A stretch of 64,000 nucleotides of DNA, from positions 62,001 through 126,000 of the forward strand of contig NZ_JAALCR010000008.1 of the NCBI RefSeq assembly GCF_011065895.1. Direction: 5' to 3'. The DNA is from Paludisphaera rhizosphaerae (GTDB lineage Bacteria > Planctomycetota > Planctomycetia > Isosphaerales > Isosphaeraceae). This document shows, one piece after another, positions 18,976 to 28,173 of this stretch. The notes under the pieces are model-generated. The model worked only from the letters and a program-made list of their open reading frames with translations. It searched no databases and was not told the origin of the DNA. Every line of letters begins with the position of its first letter. The first letter of the stretch is position 1. The translations under genes were made by a program, and so were the position numbers.

Positions 18976-21900
18976 CGCTCACGCTCCTTCAGGGTGAGGG
19001 TTCCGATGTCGCGGACCTCGCCCGGCTTCAGATCCCAGATGAGCATGGTGACCTCTCGATCGCCGCTTCCGCCGGCGATCTCGACGCCGGCTCCGGGGAT
19101 GAGCGCCTCGAAGGCGAACGTCCCATCCGGCTGGGGTTGGTCGCGGTGGAAGTAGAAATCCTCCTGGCCCAGGATGTTCGAATAGTGGCTGGCGACAGAA
19201 CCGTCGAAGAGTTCGTCCCGCTTGTACTCCTTCGGCACGGGCGAGAAGAGCAGCATGGGATAGACCTGAACGTTCCCCACGCCGCCGGCCACCTTCCCCT
19301 TGACGGTCGCGGTCGGCTGGAGTCGAACCTCCAGCGGCTTGCCCGTCGGATCCAGCTTCAACTCCGCGACGGTCGCCAAGCGGCGGGCCGTCGAGATGAG
19401 GTAGACGCGATACGTCTTCTCAGGATCGGCTCCGGGGATGCGGAACAGGCCGTCCGAGAAGCGCCGGCCCTGGTTCCAGACGTCGATCAGTTTGGCGTCG
19501 ATCCCCTTGAACATCGCCGTGAAGACGTCGACCGGCCGGCCGTCTGGGTCAAGGACGCGAGCCTCCAGCGTCTTCCCCTTGCGAAGCTCGATTTCAACCG
19601 GAGGGACGTCCCCCTCCTTGGGAATGTCGACTTCGAGAAGACCATGGGGGTGGATGTCTACTGATCGCATCGGGGATCGTCGGCTCGTCCGGATGTACTC
19701 GTCCTTCGGCGCCTCGACAGCCAGGAAGCCCTTGCCAGGGAGCACGGTGATACGGAACCGGCCGTCGGCGTCGACCGAAACGGGGCTCCTCAGGTCGTAG
19801 TCGCGTTTGTTGTTCGGGTTCTTGGGCTCAGGCTGGTAGACAACCGCCGCGCCGGCGACGGGCGTCTTGTCGTCGTGGTCGACCACCCGGCCGGCCACGA
19901 GTCGCCCTTTGTCGAGGGCCAGGTCAACCTTCAGCGACTTCCCTTGCGCCGTCGCCCCCTCTCGGCGCTCGGAGAGCGTCAGGTAGCCGGACCTCGCCGA
20001 GGGGAAGGCCGTGATGAAGTAGGTTCCGTCGGTTGTGTGGCCCGAAACGCGGTAGCGGCCGTCGGCGTCGCTGCGCGTCGAGAACGTCTGGCCGCCATGC
20101 CGACGCATGGGGATGACCTCGACGTACACGTCGGCCAGCGGGGCGCCGGTGTCATGATCGGTCACTCGGCCCTCGACGGGCCGCGCCGGCTCCAGGACGT
20201 GTTCGAACGTGGGCTCGACGGGCTCGATCTCGAACCCCTTGATGCCGGGGGAGAGGGTGCGCTCGGGGATTGTGTTGACCGTGACCTCGTCCACGGCGAA
20301 TTCCGGGTGGCGGAATTCCAGGTTGACGTACATGCCGACCGGGACCCCCTGCATCTCGAACCGGCCGTCGGCGTCGGTATGAACGGATCGCGGCCAGTAA
20401 TCGGGCAGGTCCTCGTCCTTCTCGACGTTGCCGACGAAGGCCCCGCGAAGATCCACGGGGTTGTTGTCGTTGTGGAAGCCCTGAAGCATGACCCGCACGC
20501 CCTCGGCCGGCATGCCGCCGGGCGTCAGCAATCGGCCGCGGACGACCTGCTCGCGCGGGAGGTTGAGCGTCACGCCTTCCGTCTCCTCCCTGGGTTTCAA
20601 GGCCACGCTCAGCATGCCGGTCCCCGGATGACGGACGACGAGCTGGATGTGGATCCCGTTGAATTTCTCGTAATCCTCATCGCGATATCGGGCGTCGATG
20701 GTGAAGCCGCCGTCTGCGCCGGTCTGCCCCCGGGCGATCGTCTCAACCCTTGGATGCGCCGCGCGGTCGCCACGGGGCATGGCCACGTAAGGGAGCCTCG
20801 GCTTGCGGCTGCCGATCCACATGACCGTCGCCCCCGGCACGGGCTTGCCGTCCGGGTCCAGAACCTTCCCGCGCACGGTCTTCATCGGAGCCTCCTCCTT
20901 CGGCGGGTCGGCGGCCTGCGGTGGTTCGTCCGGTTTAGCCGCGGGGCGAGCCTGGGCGAGGGCCGCGAGCGAGGCGGCCAGGAGCATCGCCAGGCAGGCG
21001 GCGGCCGTCCAGCGCGGGCCGGCGGCCGGATCGGGGAGATTGTCGGAGAGGATTCGGACGATCCGATGCCGCAGGCCGCTGCGGCCCGAGGCCGCTGCGA
21101 GAGCAGGGGAGTGCGGCTGGGGGATCAGTCCCAGGAGCGTCGCCGCGTAGTCCGAGGCCGACGTCCCTCCCGCGAGCACCCAATCGTCGCAGGCCAGTTC
21201 CGCAAGCCTTCCCAGCTGGGCCCGAACCGCCCAGGCCAGCAGATGCCAGGGGAGCAGGACCACGAGCAACTCGGCCGCGAGCGTCGAAAGGTGGTCGCGA
21301 CGCCGCCAGTGCGCCAGCTCGTGACGGAAGACGGCGACCCGGTCCACGCCCTCGCCGGCCGCCTCAACCATCGGCAGCAGCAGGAGCGGCCGGCTTCCCC
21401 AGCACCAGATCACCGGGCAGCGGACATCGGCCGATCGCGCCAGGGCAGGGGAGGCGTGCAGGCCCAGACCCAGGCCCTTCGCCGCCGCGGCAAGTCCCTC
21501 GTCAACGGCGCCATCAACGACGACCTCGGCCCGACGGACCAGCCGCCGACCACTCGCGAACGAGGCGGCAAGCCTGACGAGCATCACGGCCGACGCCGCG
21601 GCCCAGGCCGCCAGCAAGACCGACCGCCACGGGAAGGGCCGGGGGGGCAGAGAAAGGGGAGGGCTCTCGACATTCAGGGGGCGAGAGGGAGACGACGCGG
21701 GCGAAGAAGCGACCGGCATCGGGGAAGTGGAGGGAACCGGCCTTCGTTCCGGGTGCGACGGGATGGATGGAGCAGGAGTCGCCGCCGCGATGACCGACGT
21801 CACAGACTTCTCGCCCCACATCCCCAGGCCGAGCCGGCGGCCGGCCTCGGTGAGCAGCGGGGCGGCGACGGCCCCGAACATCGCCAGCATGAGCGCCTGG

Positions 21901-22028
21901 TGGGCCCGCGCCGGGCGTCGCCGAAGAGCGAAGCTCGCCGCCAGCCCCAGGGCGAGGAACATCGTCGCCTGCCAGGCGACCGTCAAGATCAGGGAATCGG
22001 CCGCCCGAAGCATCTCCAGCTCAGTCAT
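18972..22028 (-). CDS. BlaR1-like M56 metallopeptidase with carboxypeptidase-regulatory repeats (paralogue A)
   Basis: 1018-residue membrane protein. The N-terminal ~360 residues form a BlaR1/MecR1-type M56 peptidase: TM helices near 11-34, 44-60 and 135-157, the zinc site HELAH (236-240), 'ELACDDWVL' (277-285) and a last TM near 340-358. Beyond it, instead of a beta-lactam sensor, the extracytoplasmic part has repeated carboxypeptidase-regulatory/CnaB-like units such as 'KTVRGKVLDPDGKPVPGATV', 'EQVVRGRLLTPGGMPAEGVRV' and 'ARPVEGRVTDHDTGAPLADVYV'. It probably senses an envelope signal and cleaves a repressor. It overlaps paralogue B by 8 nt and DUF1800 by 4 nt. Confidence 0.9.
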   Translation of the reverse strand: MTELEMLRAADSLILTVAWQATMFLALGLAASFALRRRPARAHQALMLAMFGAVAAPLLTEAGRRLGLGMWGEKSVTSVIAAATPAPSIPSHPERRPVPSTSPMPVASSPASSPSRPLNVESPPLSLPPRPFPWRSVLLAAWAAASAVMLVRLAASFASGRRLVRRAEVVVDGAVDEGLAAAAKGLGLGLHASPALARSADVRCPVIWCWGSRPLLLLPMVEAAGEGVDRVAVFRHELAHWRRRDHLSTLAAELLVVLLPWHLLAWAVRAQLGRLAELACDDWVLAGGTSASDYAATLLGLIPQPHSPALAAASGRSGLRHRIVRILSDNLPDPAAGPRWTAAACLAMLLAASLAALAQARPAAKPDEPPQAADPPKEEAPMKTVRGKVLDPDGKPVPGATVMWIGSRKPRLPYVAMPRGDRAAHPRVETIARGQTGADGGFTIDARYRDEDYEKFNGIHIQLVVRHPGTGMLSVALKPREETEGVTLNLPREQVVRGRLLTPGGMPAEGVRVMLQGFHNDNNPVDLRGAFVGNVEKDEDLPDYWPRSVHTDADGRFEMQGVPVGMYVNLEFRHPEFAVDEVTVNTIPERTLSPGIKGFEIEPVEPTFEHVLEPARPVEGRVTDHDTGAPLADVYVEVIPMRRHGGQTFSTRSDADGRYRVSGHTTDGTYFITAFPSARSGYLTLSERREGATAQGKSLKVDLALDKGRLVAGRVVDHDDKTPVAGAAVVYQPEPKNPNNKRDYDLRSPVSVDADGRFRITVLPGKGFLAVEAPKDEYIRTSRRSPMRSVDIHPHGLLEVDIPKEGDVPPVEIELRKGKTLEARVLDPDGRPVDVFTAMFKGIDAKLIDVWNQGRRFSDGLFRIPGADPEKTYRVYLISTARRLATVAELKLDPTGKPLEVRLQPTATVKGKVAGGVGNVQVYPMLLFSPVPKEYKRDELFDGSVASHYSNILGQEDFYFHRDQPQPDGTFAFEALIPGAGVEIAGGSGDREVTMLIWDLKPGEVRDIGTLTLKERER

Positions 22029-25000
22029 GACGCTCCTCCTTCCGCCGTTCCTTCAGATTCAGAGTCCCGATGTCGCGAACTTCGCCCGGCTTAAGGTTCC
22101 AGACGATGGTCTCAACCTCACGAGCACCTGCACGCCCAGAAACCTGGTATCCGACGCCCGGAATTACCGCCTCGAAGGAGAAGGTCCCGTCCGGCTGGGG
22201 TTGGTTTTCGTAGAACTTGAAGTCCTTGAAGCCCAGAACGTGGCTGTAGAACTCCCAGTTTGCCTCGTCATCGCGTTCTCTTTGCGTGTACTCCCTGGGC
22301 ATCGGGGAATGGAGCATCCGAAGATCGGCCCGGAACCCAGGCCCCTTCCCCTCGATCTTCCCTTTGATGGTCGCGCTCGGCTGGAGGCGGACCTCCAGCG
22401 GTTTCCCGGACGGATCCAGCTTCAACTCGGCGACCGCCGCCAGGCGGCGAGCGGTGGCGACGAGGTAGACGCGGTAGGTCTTCTCCGGATCGGCGTTCGG
22501 GATGCGGAACAGGCCATTCGTGAAGGGACGGCCGTCCCCCCCGCCATGGACGAGCGCCGCGTCGATCCCCTTGTACATCGCCACGAAGGCGTCCATCGGC
22601 CGGCCGTCGGGGTCGAGCACGCGGGCCTCCAAAGGCTTGCCCTTACGCAACTCGATCTCTACCGGCGGGGCGTCGCGATCCAACGAAAGGTCGACGTCCA
22701 GCGCCCCGTGGGGATGCACATCGGCCAGATAGTTCATGCCTCGACGTCGCGTCGTGCGGACATATTGATCCGTTGGCCCTTCGACGGCCAGGAAGCCTTT
22801 GCCCGGAAGGGCGACGATCTGAAACCAACCGTCTCCGTCGGTCACGACGGAGTTGTCCAACACGTACTCTCCCTTTTCCTTCCGGCCGATGCGCTCCGCC
22901 TGGTAGATAACCGCCGCATCGGCTATCGGCGACTTGCCGTCGTCATCGAGCACGCGGCCGGAGACGACCTTTCCCCGGTCGAGGGCCATGTCGATTTCCA
23001 GCGACTTCGTCTCGGTCTTCGAGAGATCGCGGTAATCGCGCATCGCCACGTAGCCGGACTCGGTCGGCGGATAGGCATGGACCCAGTAGAACCAGTCCGC
23101 CATGTGACCCGAGACACGGTAGCGACCGTTGGCATCAGTCCGGATCTGGAAGAAGTGCCCCCCTCGTTCTCGCATGCTGGAAACCCGCATTTCAACGTCA
23201 GCGAGTGGGGCACCCGTAGCTCGGTCAGTCACGCGGCCTTCGACCGGTCTGGCTGGCTCCAGGACGTGTTCGAACGTCGGTTCGACGGGCTTGATCCCAT
23301 ACTTCTTGAACTCTGGGGAAAGGGCCTGATCGGGGTTCGTATTGACTGTCACCTCGTCGACGGCGAAGTCCGTATGCCAGAAGCTCAATGTCACGTACAT
23401 GGCGGCCGGCAGGCCCTCCATGACGAACCGGCCGTCCGAGTCGGTGAGGGTGGACCGAGGCCAGTAGTCGGGCAAGTACTCGTCCTTCTGGAGCCACGAC
23501 GTACTATCGCCGCGCATCTCGGTTGAATTGCCAGTGCCAAAGTCCTGGAGCACGACTCGAACACCCTCGGCGGGTACGCCGCTGGAAGTCAGCAGGCGTC
23601 CACGGACGACCTGTTCGCCCGGGAGGTTGAGCGTGAGGCCCTCCGCCAGATCCTGGGGCTTCACGAACACGCTCAGCAGGCCCGTCCCGGGATGTCGGGC
23701 GACGAGATGGATGTAGAAGGTGTCGAGTTTCTCGTAGTCGGCCTCGAGAAACTGTCCGCTCATCGCGAAAGTTCCATCCGCACCGGTCAACGCACGGCCG
23801 ATGGTCCTGATCTCGCGGCCGGTGCCACGCGGTAGAGCAATGAACGGAAGCTTGGAGGGCTGGGCTCCAACCTGCAGGACAGTCGCCCCGGCCAGGGGTT
23901 TGCCGTCGGGACCGAGCACCTTCCCGCGGATAGTCTTCGTCGAGGTATCGATTTTCGCGGAGGCACCGGCCTTCTCGGGCTCCTCCAACGTCGGGGACAC
24001 CGGCCGAGCTTGGGCCAGCGCGGCAAGAGAGGCGGCCAGGAGCATCGCCAGGCAGGCGGCGGCGGTCCAGCGCGGGCCGGCGGTGGGGATCGGCAGGTGG
24101 TCGGAGAGGATTCGGACGATCCGTTGCCGCAGCCCTCTGCGGCCCGAGGCCGCCGCCAGGGCGGGGGAGTATGGCTGCGGGAGAAGACCCAGGAGTGCCG
24201 CCGCGTAATCGGCGGCCGGCGTGCCCCCCGCGAGCACCCAATCGTCGCAGGCCGACTCGGCGAGGCTCCCCAGCCGAGCACGCGCCGCCCAGGCCAGGGG
24301 ATGCCAGGGGAGCAGGACGACGAGCAGTTCGGCGGCCAACGTCGAGAGGTGGTCGCGACGCCTCCAGTGCGCCAGCTCGTGGCGGAAGACGGCGACCTGA
24401 TCCATGGCTTTGTTCGGGTTCGCGCTCGGCATGAGGAGGAGCGGGCGAGAGCCCCAGCACCAGATGACGGGACAGCGGACCTCGGTCGACCTGGCAATCC
24501 CAGGCGTGACGTCCAAGCCGAGCCCTCGCGCCGCGGCGGCGAGCCCCTCATCGACAGCACCGTCAGCCACGACCTCGGCGCGACGGACCAGGCCTCGACC
24601 GGCCACGAACGACGCGGCCAGTCGAATCAGCAGCATGGCCGATGCCGCCCCCCACGTCGCCAGCAGGAGCGTGCGCCACGGGAAGGGCCGTGATTGCTGG
24701 TCGGCGACATCAATAACCGCATCGCCGCCCATCGCAGAAGGGAGAGGAGCCGGCGTCGCCCGAGGGGGCTCAGGTATCGCTGCGGGGGAAGGGACCGGCC
24801 CGACATCGGGTCTCGACCAGGCGGGGGCGGCCGCGACGGACGCGGCGAGGACCGGCGATTGAGAGTCCTCGGCCCAGAGGCCGAGGCCGAGACGTCGGCC
24901 GGCCTCGGTCAGGGCCGGGGCGGCCACGGCCCCGAGCATAGCGAGCAGCAAGGCCTGATGAGCCCGCGCGGGGCGTCGACGGAGCGCGAAGCTCGCCGCC

Positions 25001-25086
25001 AGGCCCAGGGCGAGGAACGTCGTCGCCTGCCAGGCGACCGTCCAGATCAGGGAGTCAACCGCTCGAAGCCACTGCAGGTCATCCAT
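22021..25086 (-). CDS. BlaR1-like M56 metallopeptidase with carboxypeptidase-regulatory repeats (paralogue B)
   Basis: 1021-residue tandem paralogue of the next gene, collinear along its whole length; HELAH falls at the same residues (236-240) and is followed by 'ESACDDWVLAGG'. Membrane helices, Pro-rich linker (75-130) and the CnaB-like repeats ('TIRGKVLGPDGKPLAGATV', 'ARPVEGRVTDRATGAPLADVEM' and others) match paralogue A. Divergence is concentrated in the linker and repeats, as expected if the two sense different ligands. It overlaps the BlaI-type regulator by 8 nt upstream and paralogue A by 8 nt downstream, so all three are translated as a coupled unit. Family assignment firm, signal unknown. 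Confidence 0.9.
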   Translation of the reverse strand: MDDLQWLRAVDSLIWTVAWQATTFLALGLAASFALRRRPARAHQALLLAMLGAVAAPALTEAGRRLGLGLWAEDSQSPVLAASVAAAPAWSRPDVGPVPSPAAIPEPPRATPAPLPSAMGGDAVIDVADQQSRPFPWRTLLLATWGAASAMLLIRLAASFVAGRGLVRRAEVVADGAVDEGLAAAARGLGLDVTPGIARSTEVRCPVIWCWGSRPLLLMPSANPNKAMDQVAVFRHELAHWRRRDHLSTLAAELLVVLLPWHPLAWAARARLGSLAESACDDWVLAGGTPAADYAAALLGLLPQPYSPALAAASGRRGLRQRIVRILSDHLPIPTAGPRWTAAACLAMLLAASLAALAQARPVSPTLEEPEKAGASAKIDTSTKTIRGKVLGPDGKPLAGATVLQVGAQPSKLPFIALPRGTGREIRTIGRALTGADGTFAMSGQFLEADYEKLDTFYIHLVARHPGTGLLSVFVKPQDLAEGLTLNLPGEQVVRGRLLTSSGVPAEGVRVVLQDFGTGNSTEMRGDSTSWLQKDEYLPDYWPRSTLTDSDGRFVMEGLPAAMYVTLSFWHTDFAVDEVTVNTNPDQALSPEFKKYGIKPVEPTFEHVLEPARPVEGRVTDRATGAPLADVEMRVSSMRERGGHFFQIRTDANGRYRVSGHMADWFYWVHAYPPTESGYVAMRDYRDLSKTETKSLEIDMALDRGKVVSGRVLDDDGKSPIADAAVIYQAERIGRKEKGEYVLDNSVVTDGDGWFQIVALPGKGFLAVEGPTDQYVRTTRRRGMNYLADVHPHGALDVDLSLDRDAPPVEIELRKGKPLEARVLDPDGRPMDAFVAMYKGIDAALVHGGGDGRPFTNGLFRIPNADPEKTYRVYLVATARRLAAVAELKLDPSGKPLEVRLQPSATIKGKIEGKGPGFRADLRMLHSPMPREYTQRERDDEANWEFYSHVLGFKDFKFYENQPQPDGTFSFEAVIPGVGYQVSGRAGAREVETIVWNLKPGEVRDIGTLNLKERRKEERHD

Positions 25087-25477
25087 GACGCCCCTCCTTC
25101 CGCCGCTTCTGATCGATCAACCGCTTGATCTCGGCCAGGTCCTCCGCGCTCAGCTCGTCGTCTTCCAGCAGTCGCCGGAACATCAGGAGCGGGTCGCCCC
25201 GGAAGGCCCGGTCGATGAACCGTCGCAGGGTCGACGAACCGGCCTCGTCCCGGCTCCGCGTCGGGAGGTAGACGTAACTCCTCCCCTCGGCCCGGTGACT
25301 CAGCCACCCGGCCTTCTCCAGCTTCTGCAAGACCGAGAGGATCGTCGTGTAAGCCGGCGGCGGGTCCCGGTCGAGCCGGTCCCGCACCTGCTGCACCGTC
25401 CCCTCGCCCAGATCCCAGACGGCCTCCATCGTGGCCTTCTGAAGCTCTCCCAGCTCGTCGATCGACGCTCGAGCCAT
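25079..25477 (-). CDS. BlaI/MecI/CopY family repressor
   Basis: 132-residue winged-helix DNA-binding protein of the Penicillinase_R family. Blocks: 'LGELQKATMEAVWDLGEGTVQQVRDRL', the recognition region 'PAYTTILSVLQKLEKAGWLSHRAEGRSYVYLPTRSRDEA', and a C-terminal dimerisation helix region. The ATG at 25477 is preceded by GAGAGGAC at proper distance; an alternative in-frame start at 25507 has no Shine-Dalgarno and lies next to the operator. First gene of the leftward operon with two M56 peptidases. By analogy with BlaI-BlaR1 it should repress the operon and be inactivated by cleavage triggered by the M56 proteins (inference). Confidence 0.93.
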   Translation of the reverse strand: MARASIDELGELQKATMEAVWDLGEGTVQQVRDRLDRDPPPAYTTILSVLQKLEKAGWLSHRAEGRSYVYLPTRSRDEAGSSTLRRFIDRAFRGDPLLMFRRLLEDDELSAEDLAEIKRLIDQKRRKEGRHG

Positions 25478-25513
25478 GGCCGTCGTCCTCTCGGCACTCA
25501 GCGACATTCGTCA

Positions 25514-25530
25514 TACTACATATCGTAGTA
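25514..25530. promoter_or_regulatory. Palindromic operator likely bound by the BlaI-type repressor
   Basis: TACTAC-ATATC-GTAGTA is a perfect 6-bp inverted repeat with a 5-nt spacer, 37 nt upstream of the repressor's ATG in an AT-rich stretch. BlaI/MecI/CopY regulators bind related TACA/TGTA-type dyads, so self-repression is the likely role. Confidence 0.65.
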
Positions 25531-25592
25531 CTTCGGCTCATAGTAATTCCGCTCGTACGGATGTCAAGCGAATTCCGAGGGGCCGATCGGGC

Positions 25593-25622
25593 TTGAATCC
25601 GCTGGGCTCGGCGGGGAAGAAT
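25593..25622 (+). promoter_or_regulatory. Candidate promoter for the phoU-like gene
   Basis: TTGAAT (25593-25598) and AAGAAT (25617-25622) with an 18-nt spacer, about 85 nt before the ATG. Moderate match by eye only. Confidence 0.3.
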
Positions 25623-25706
25623 GGAGGCCGTCCTTAATCCGCGTCGAGACGCCCGCGCCGAGGCTCGGTCCCGTCCTACCCCATCCTCTCTCCTGGAGGC
25701 CGAACC

Positions 25707-26411
25707 ATGGCGTCGAGTCGATCCTCGGAGGGTTCCGCCCCGTCTGGCGGCTTTCCCCGGCACACGTTCCGCGAGCAGGATGCGCTCTGGGCCGAATTGC
25801 TGGCGTTGGGGGACGCGGTGGTCGGCTCGCTGGAGAAGTGCGTGCAGGCTGTCTGCGAGGGCCGGCTCGACCTGATCGCCGAGGTGAAGGAGGAGGAGGA
25901 GGAATCGGACCGTAAGGAGGTGAAGATCGAGCAGGAATGCCTGCGGGTCCTGGCCCTCTACGAGCCGGTTGCGTCCGACCTACGCCGACTGGCGACGGTG
26001 TTGAAGGTGAATCGCGACTGGGAGCGGGTCGCCGACCTGGCCCTTCGTGTCGCCCGACGGGTGCGCAAGCTGGCCCGTAAGCACCCCGAGATCGTCGCCC
26101 CCGAAGACCTGAAAGACCTGGCCCGGGCCGTTTTCGTGCATGTGAAGGCCTCCCAGACGGCCCTTAAGCAGTCCGACGCCGAGGCCGCGCGCAAGCTGAT
26201 CGCCGGTGATCAGACGATCGACGACGCCTACCGCAACGTCCGCCGTGGTCTCAAGGAGCAACTCGCTGCCCACGCCGATCAGCTCGACGGCTGGCTCCTG
26301 CTGCTCAACTCGGCCCGTAACCTGGAACGGATCGCCGACCACGCCACGGGGATCGCCCAGGCCGTCATCTTCCTTCAGGAAGGGACCATCGTCCGACATT
26401 CGGCCAAATAA
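25707..26411 (+). CDS. PhoU-like phosphate signalling protein
   Basis: 234-residue all-helical cytosolic protein with two PhoU repeats. First repeat: 'ALGDAVVGSLEKCVQAVCEGRLDLIAEV', an acidic EEEEE metal-binding stretch, and 'EPVASDLRRLATVLKVNRDWERVADLA'. Second repeat: 'AFVHVKASQTALKQSDAEAARKLIAGDQ' and 'LLLLNSARNLERIADHATGIAQAVIFLQEG'. PhoU proteins restrain PhoR and phosphate uptake by Pst. No pst or pho genes are adjacent here, so it is an orphan in this window. GGAGG precedes the ATG. Divergent from the BlaI operon and convergent with the kinase gene. Confidence 0.9.
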   Translation: MASSRSSEGSAPSGGFPRHTFREQDALWAELLALGDAVVGSLEKCVQAVCEGRLDLIAEVKEEEEESDRKEVKIEQECLRVLALYEPVASDLRRLATVLKVNRDWERVADLALRVARRVRKLARKHPEIVAPEDLKDLARAVFVHVKASQTALKQSDAEAARKLIAGDQTIDDAYRNVRRGLKEQLAAHADQLDGWLLLLNSARNLERIADHATGIAQAVIFLQEGTIVRHSAK

Positions 26412-26647
26412 CCCGACCAGCCGAAAAGAACGGGCAAATCTGTCGTATCATCAAGATAGGGATGCATCCACATCCCGGCTCCTTGATAAGACGACGGGAT
26501 CAAGAAACGCGGACGGACGGGGTGTCGCCGAGCGCAACGAAAGTGCGCGAGCGAACCCAATCGCCAAAGACGCAAAACCAGATCACAATTGGATTTGTGT
26601 CGCGATCGCCGAAACAAGCGAACCCAATCGAAGCCGCCGCGACGGTC
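26412..26647. other. Convergent spacer between PhoU and kinase genes
   Basis: 236 nt of lower GC than the flanks, with no gene I can support. It contains a 13-nt direct repeat (GCGAACCCAATCG at 26551 and 26618) and a short imperfect CACAA/TTGTG hairpin that could end transcription from either side. Confidence 0.35.
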
Positions 26648-27958
26648 TCAGCAGAAGGGTTTCAGAGCCCGGCGCATGGTGGTGGCGTCGGGGAAGCGCT
26701 GCTCGGGATCGCGGGAGAGGCACTTGCCGATGACCGCGGCGAGGTCGCCGGGAACGTTGGGCCGACGTTCGAGGATGGGGATCGGGTGCTCTTCCAGGAG
26801 CATCTTGATGAGGTCGTCGCCGCCGGCGGGGTCGTCGTAGATGAATTTGGCGGTGAGCAGGAAATAGAGAGTGGCGGCGGTGGCGTAAAGGTCGGCCTGG
26901 GGACGAACCGTCCGGAAGTCGGTCATCTGCTCAGGGGGCATGAACGGGATCGTGCCGCGCATCTCGCCGGAGAAGGTCAGGCCAGAGAGTCCGACGCTGC
27001 GGAAGCTCTTGGCGAGTCCGAAGTCGGAGATCTTGGCGACCGAGCCCTCATCGGTCTGGCCGATCAGGATGTTTTCCGGCTTGATGTCGCGGTGAATGAA
27101 GCCTCGTTTGTGGGCGTGCTCCAGGCCCTTGAGGATCTGGCAGGCCAGGCGGCAGCCCTGGTCGGTGGGGTAACGGCCGGGGTCGATGTTGGCGAGAGCT
27201 TCAAGGTTGGGGCCGTTGACGTACTCCATGGCGAACCAGAACTGGCCGCGAGAGGCGCCCTGCTCGTACCATTCGACGATGTTCTCGTGGCGAAGCTGGC
27301 TGATGACCGACATCTCGCGCTGGAATCGGTCGATGGCCGCGCGGGTGGTGGCGGTCTCCGGCATGATCAGCTTCAGAGCGACCATCTTGCCGCTGCCGTT
27401 GTGCCGGGCCTGATAAACGACCCCCATGGCGCCGCGGCCCAGTTCGCGGATCATCGTATAGTGGGGCACCGGTTGCGGAAGCGCGGCGACCTCCGCCCGG
27501 CAGGCGGAGCACCACCACTCGACGGGCTCGTCAGGGCCGGCCCCGACGACGTTGTTGACCGTCAGGTTCATCGGCGCGGGGCTCCCGCAGCCGGCGCAGA
27601 TGATGGCGTCGCGAGTGGGGATCGCCATGCTCGAGGAGGGCGAACGGTTCGGCAGCGGGGGCGTGGACTCGACGACGATGCGGAAGAGGCTCTGTCCTGC
27701 GGCGATCAGATCGCCTGTGCTCAGCCGGGTCCGGTCGATCCGCTCATTGTTGACGAACGTCCCGTTGGTGCTGTCGAGGTCGCGGAGTTCGCAACGCGGG
27801 GGGTTGATCTCGATCAGGAAGTGGTCGCGCGACAGGGCTGCGTCGTTGATCGGACAGTGGACGAACTGCGAACGCCCCACGACGAAGGTGTCTTGTCGAT
27901 CGAAGATGAACGTCCGGCCCGTCCGGGGGCCTTTGAGGACTTCCAGGATCACGCGCAT
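26648..27958 (-). CDS. FHA-domain serine/threonine protein kinase
   Basis: 436-residue cytosolic kinase. Residues 1-95 form an FHA phosphothreonine-binding domain (GRS at 28-30, SRDH at 43-46, STNGTFVNNERI at 63-74). A zinc-ribbon-like segment follows (C121-x2-C124 ... C150-x2-C153). The Hanks-type kinase domain (167-436) has the glycine loop GRGAMG (174-179), Lys196, HRDIKPEN (289-296), DFG (312-314) and PPEQM (341-345). All catalytic residues are present. No membrane helix, unlike PknB. FHA plus kinase in one chain is frequent in planctomycetes. Substrates unknown; it stands alone between convergent PhoU and an exported protein. Confidence 0.94.
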   Translation of the reverse strand: MRVILEVLKGPRTGRTFIFDRQDTFVVGRSQFVHCPINDAALSRDHFLIEINPPRCELRDLDSTNGTFVNNERIDRTRLSTGDLIAAGQSLFRIVVESTPPLPNRSPSSSMAIPTRDAIICAGCGSPAPMNLTVNNVVGAGPDEPVEWWCSACRAEVAALPQPVPHYTMIRELGRGAMGVVYQARHNGSGKMVALKLIMPETATTRAAIDRFQREMSVISQLRHENIVEWYEQGASRGQFWFAMEYVNGPNLEALANIDPGRYPTDQGCRLACQILKGLEHAHKRGFIHRDIKPENILIGQTDEGSVAKISDFGLAKSFRSVGLSGLTFSGEMRGTIPFMPPEQMTDFRTVRPQADLYATAATLYFLLTAKFIYDDPAGGDDLIKMLLEEHPIPILERRPNVPGDLAAVIGKCLSRDPEQRFPDATTMRRALKPFC

Positions 27959-28173
27959 CGCGGTTTCCTGCGGGTTCGACGGGCTTACACGGCCCGGGCC
28001 TTCCTACCATACGGGCCGGCCGGGGTTTTGGGACGGCGATCGTCGCGTCCCGGAGGAGTTTCGCGTCGATCGCCATATCAGATAGTATCCCGGCTCTTCC
28101 TCCGCACAGTCCGCGACCGCAATTTTCTCGACGCAGACAATCAATCATCGGAACGATCGTCCACCCTGGCGGA

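Noticed and set aside
19875-23526. Long plus-strand frames opposite the two M56 genes
   Set aside because: Composition is Arg/Gly/His-rich without domain features; they are antisense shadows of well-supported proteins.
26551-26630. 13-nt direct repeat GCGAACCCAATCG as an attachment site
   Set aside because: Copies are only 67 nt apart, enclose no gene, and no integrase is present.
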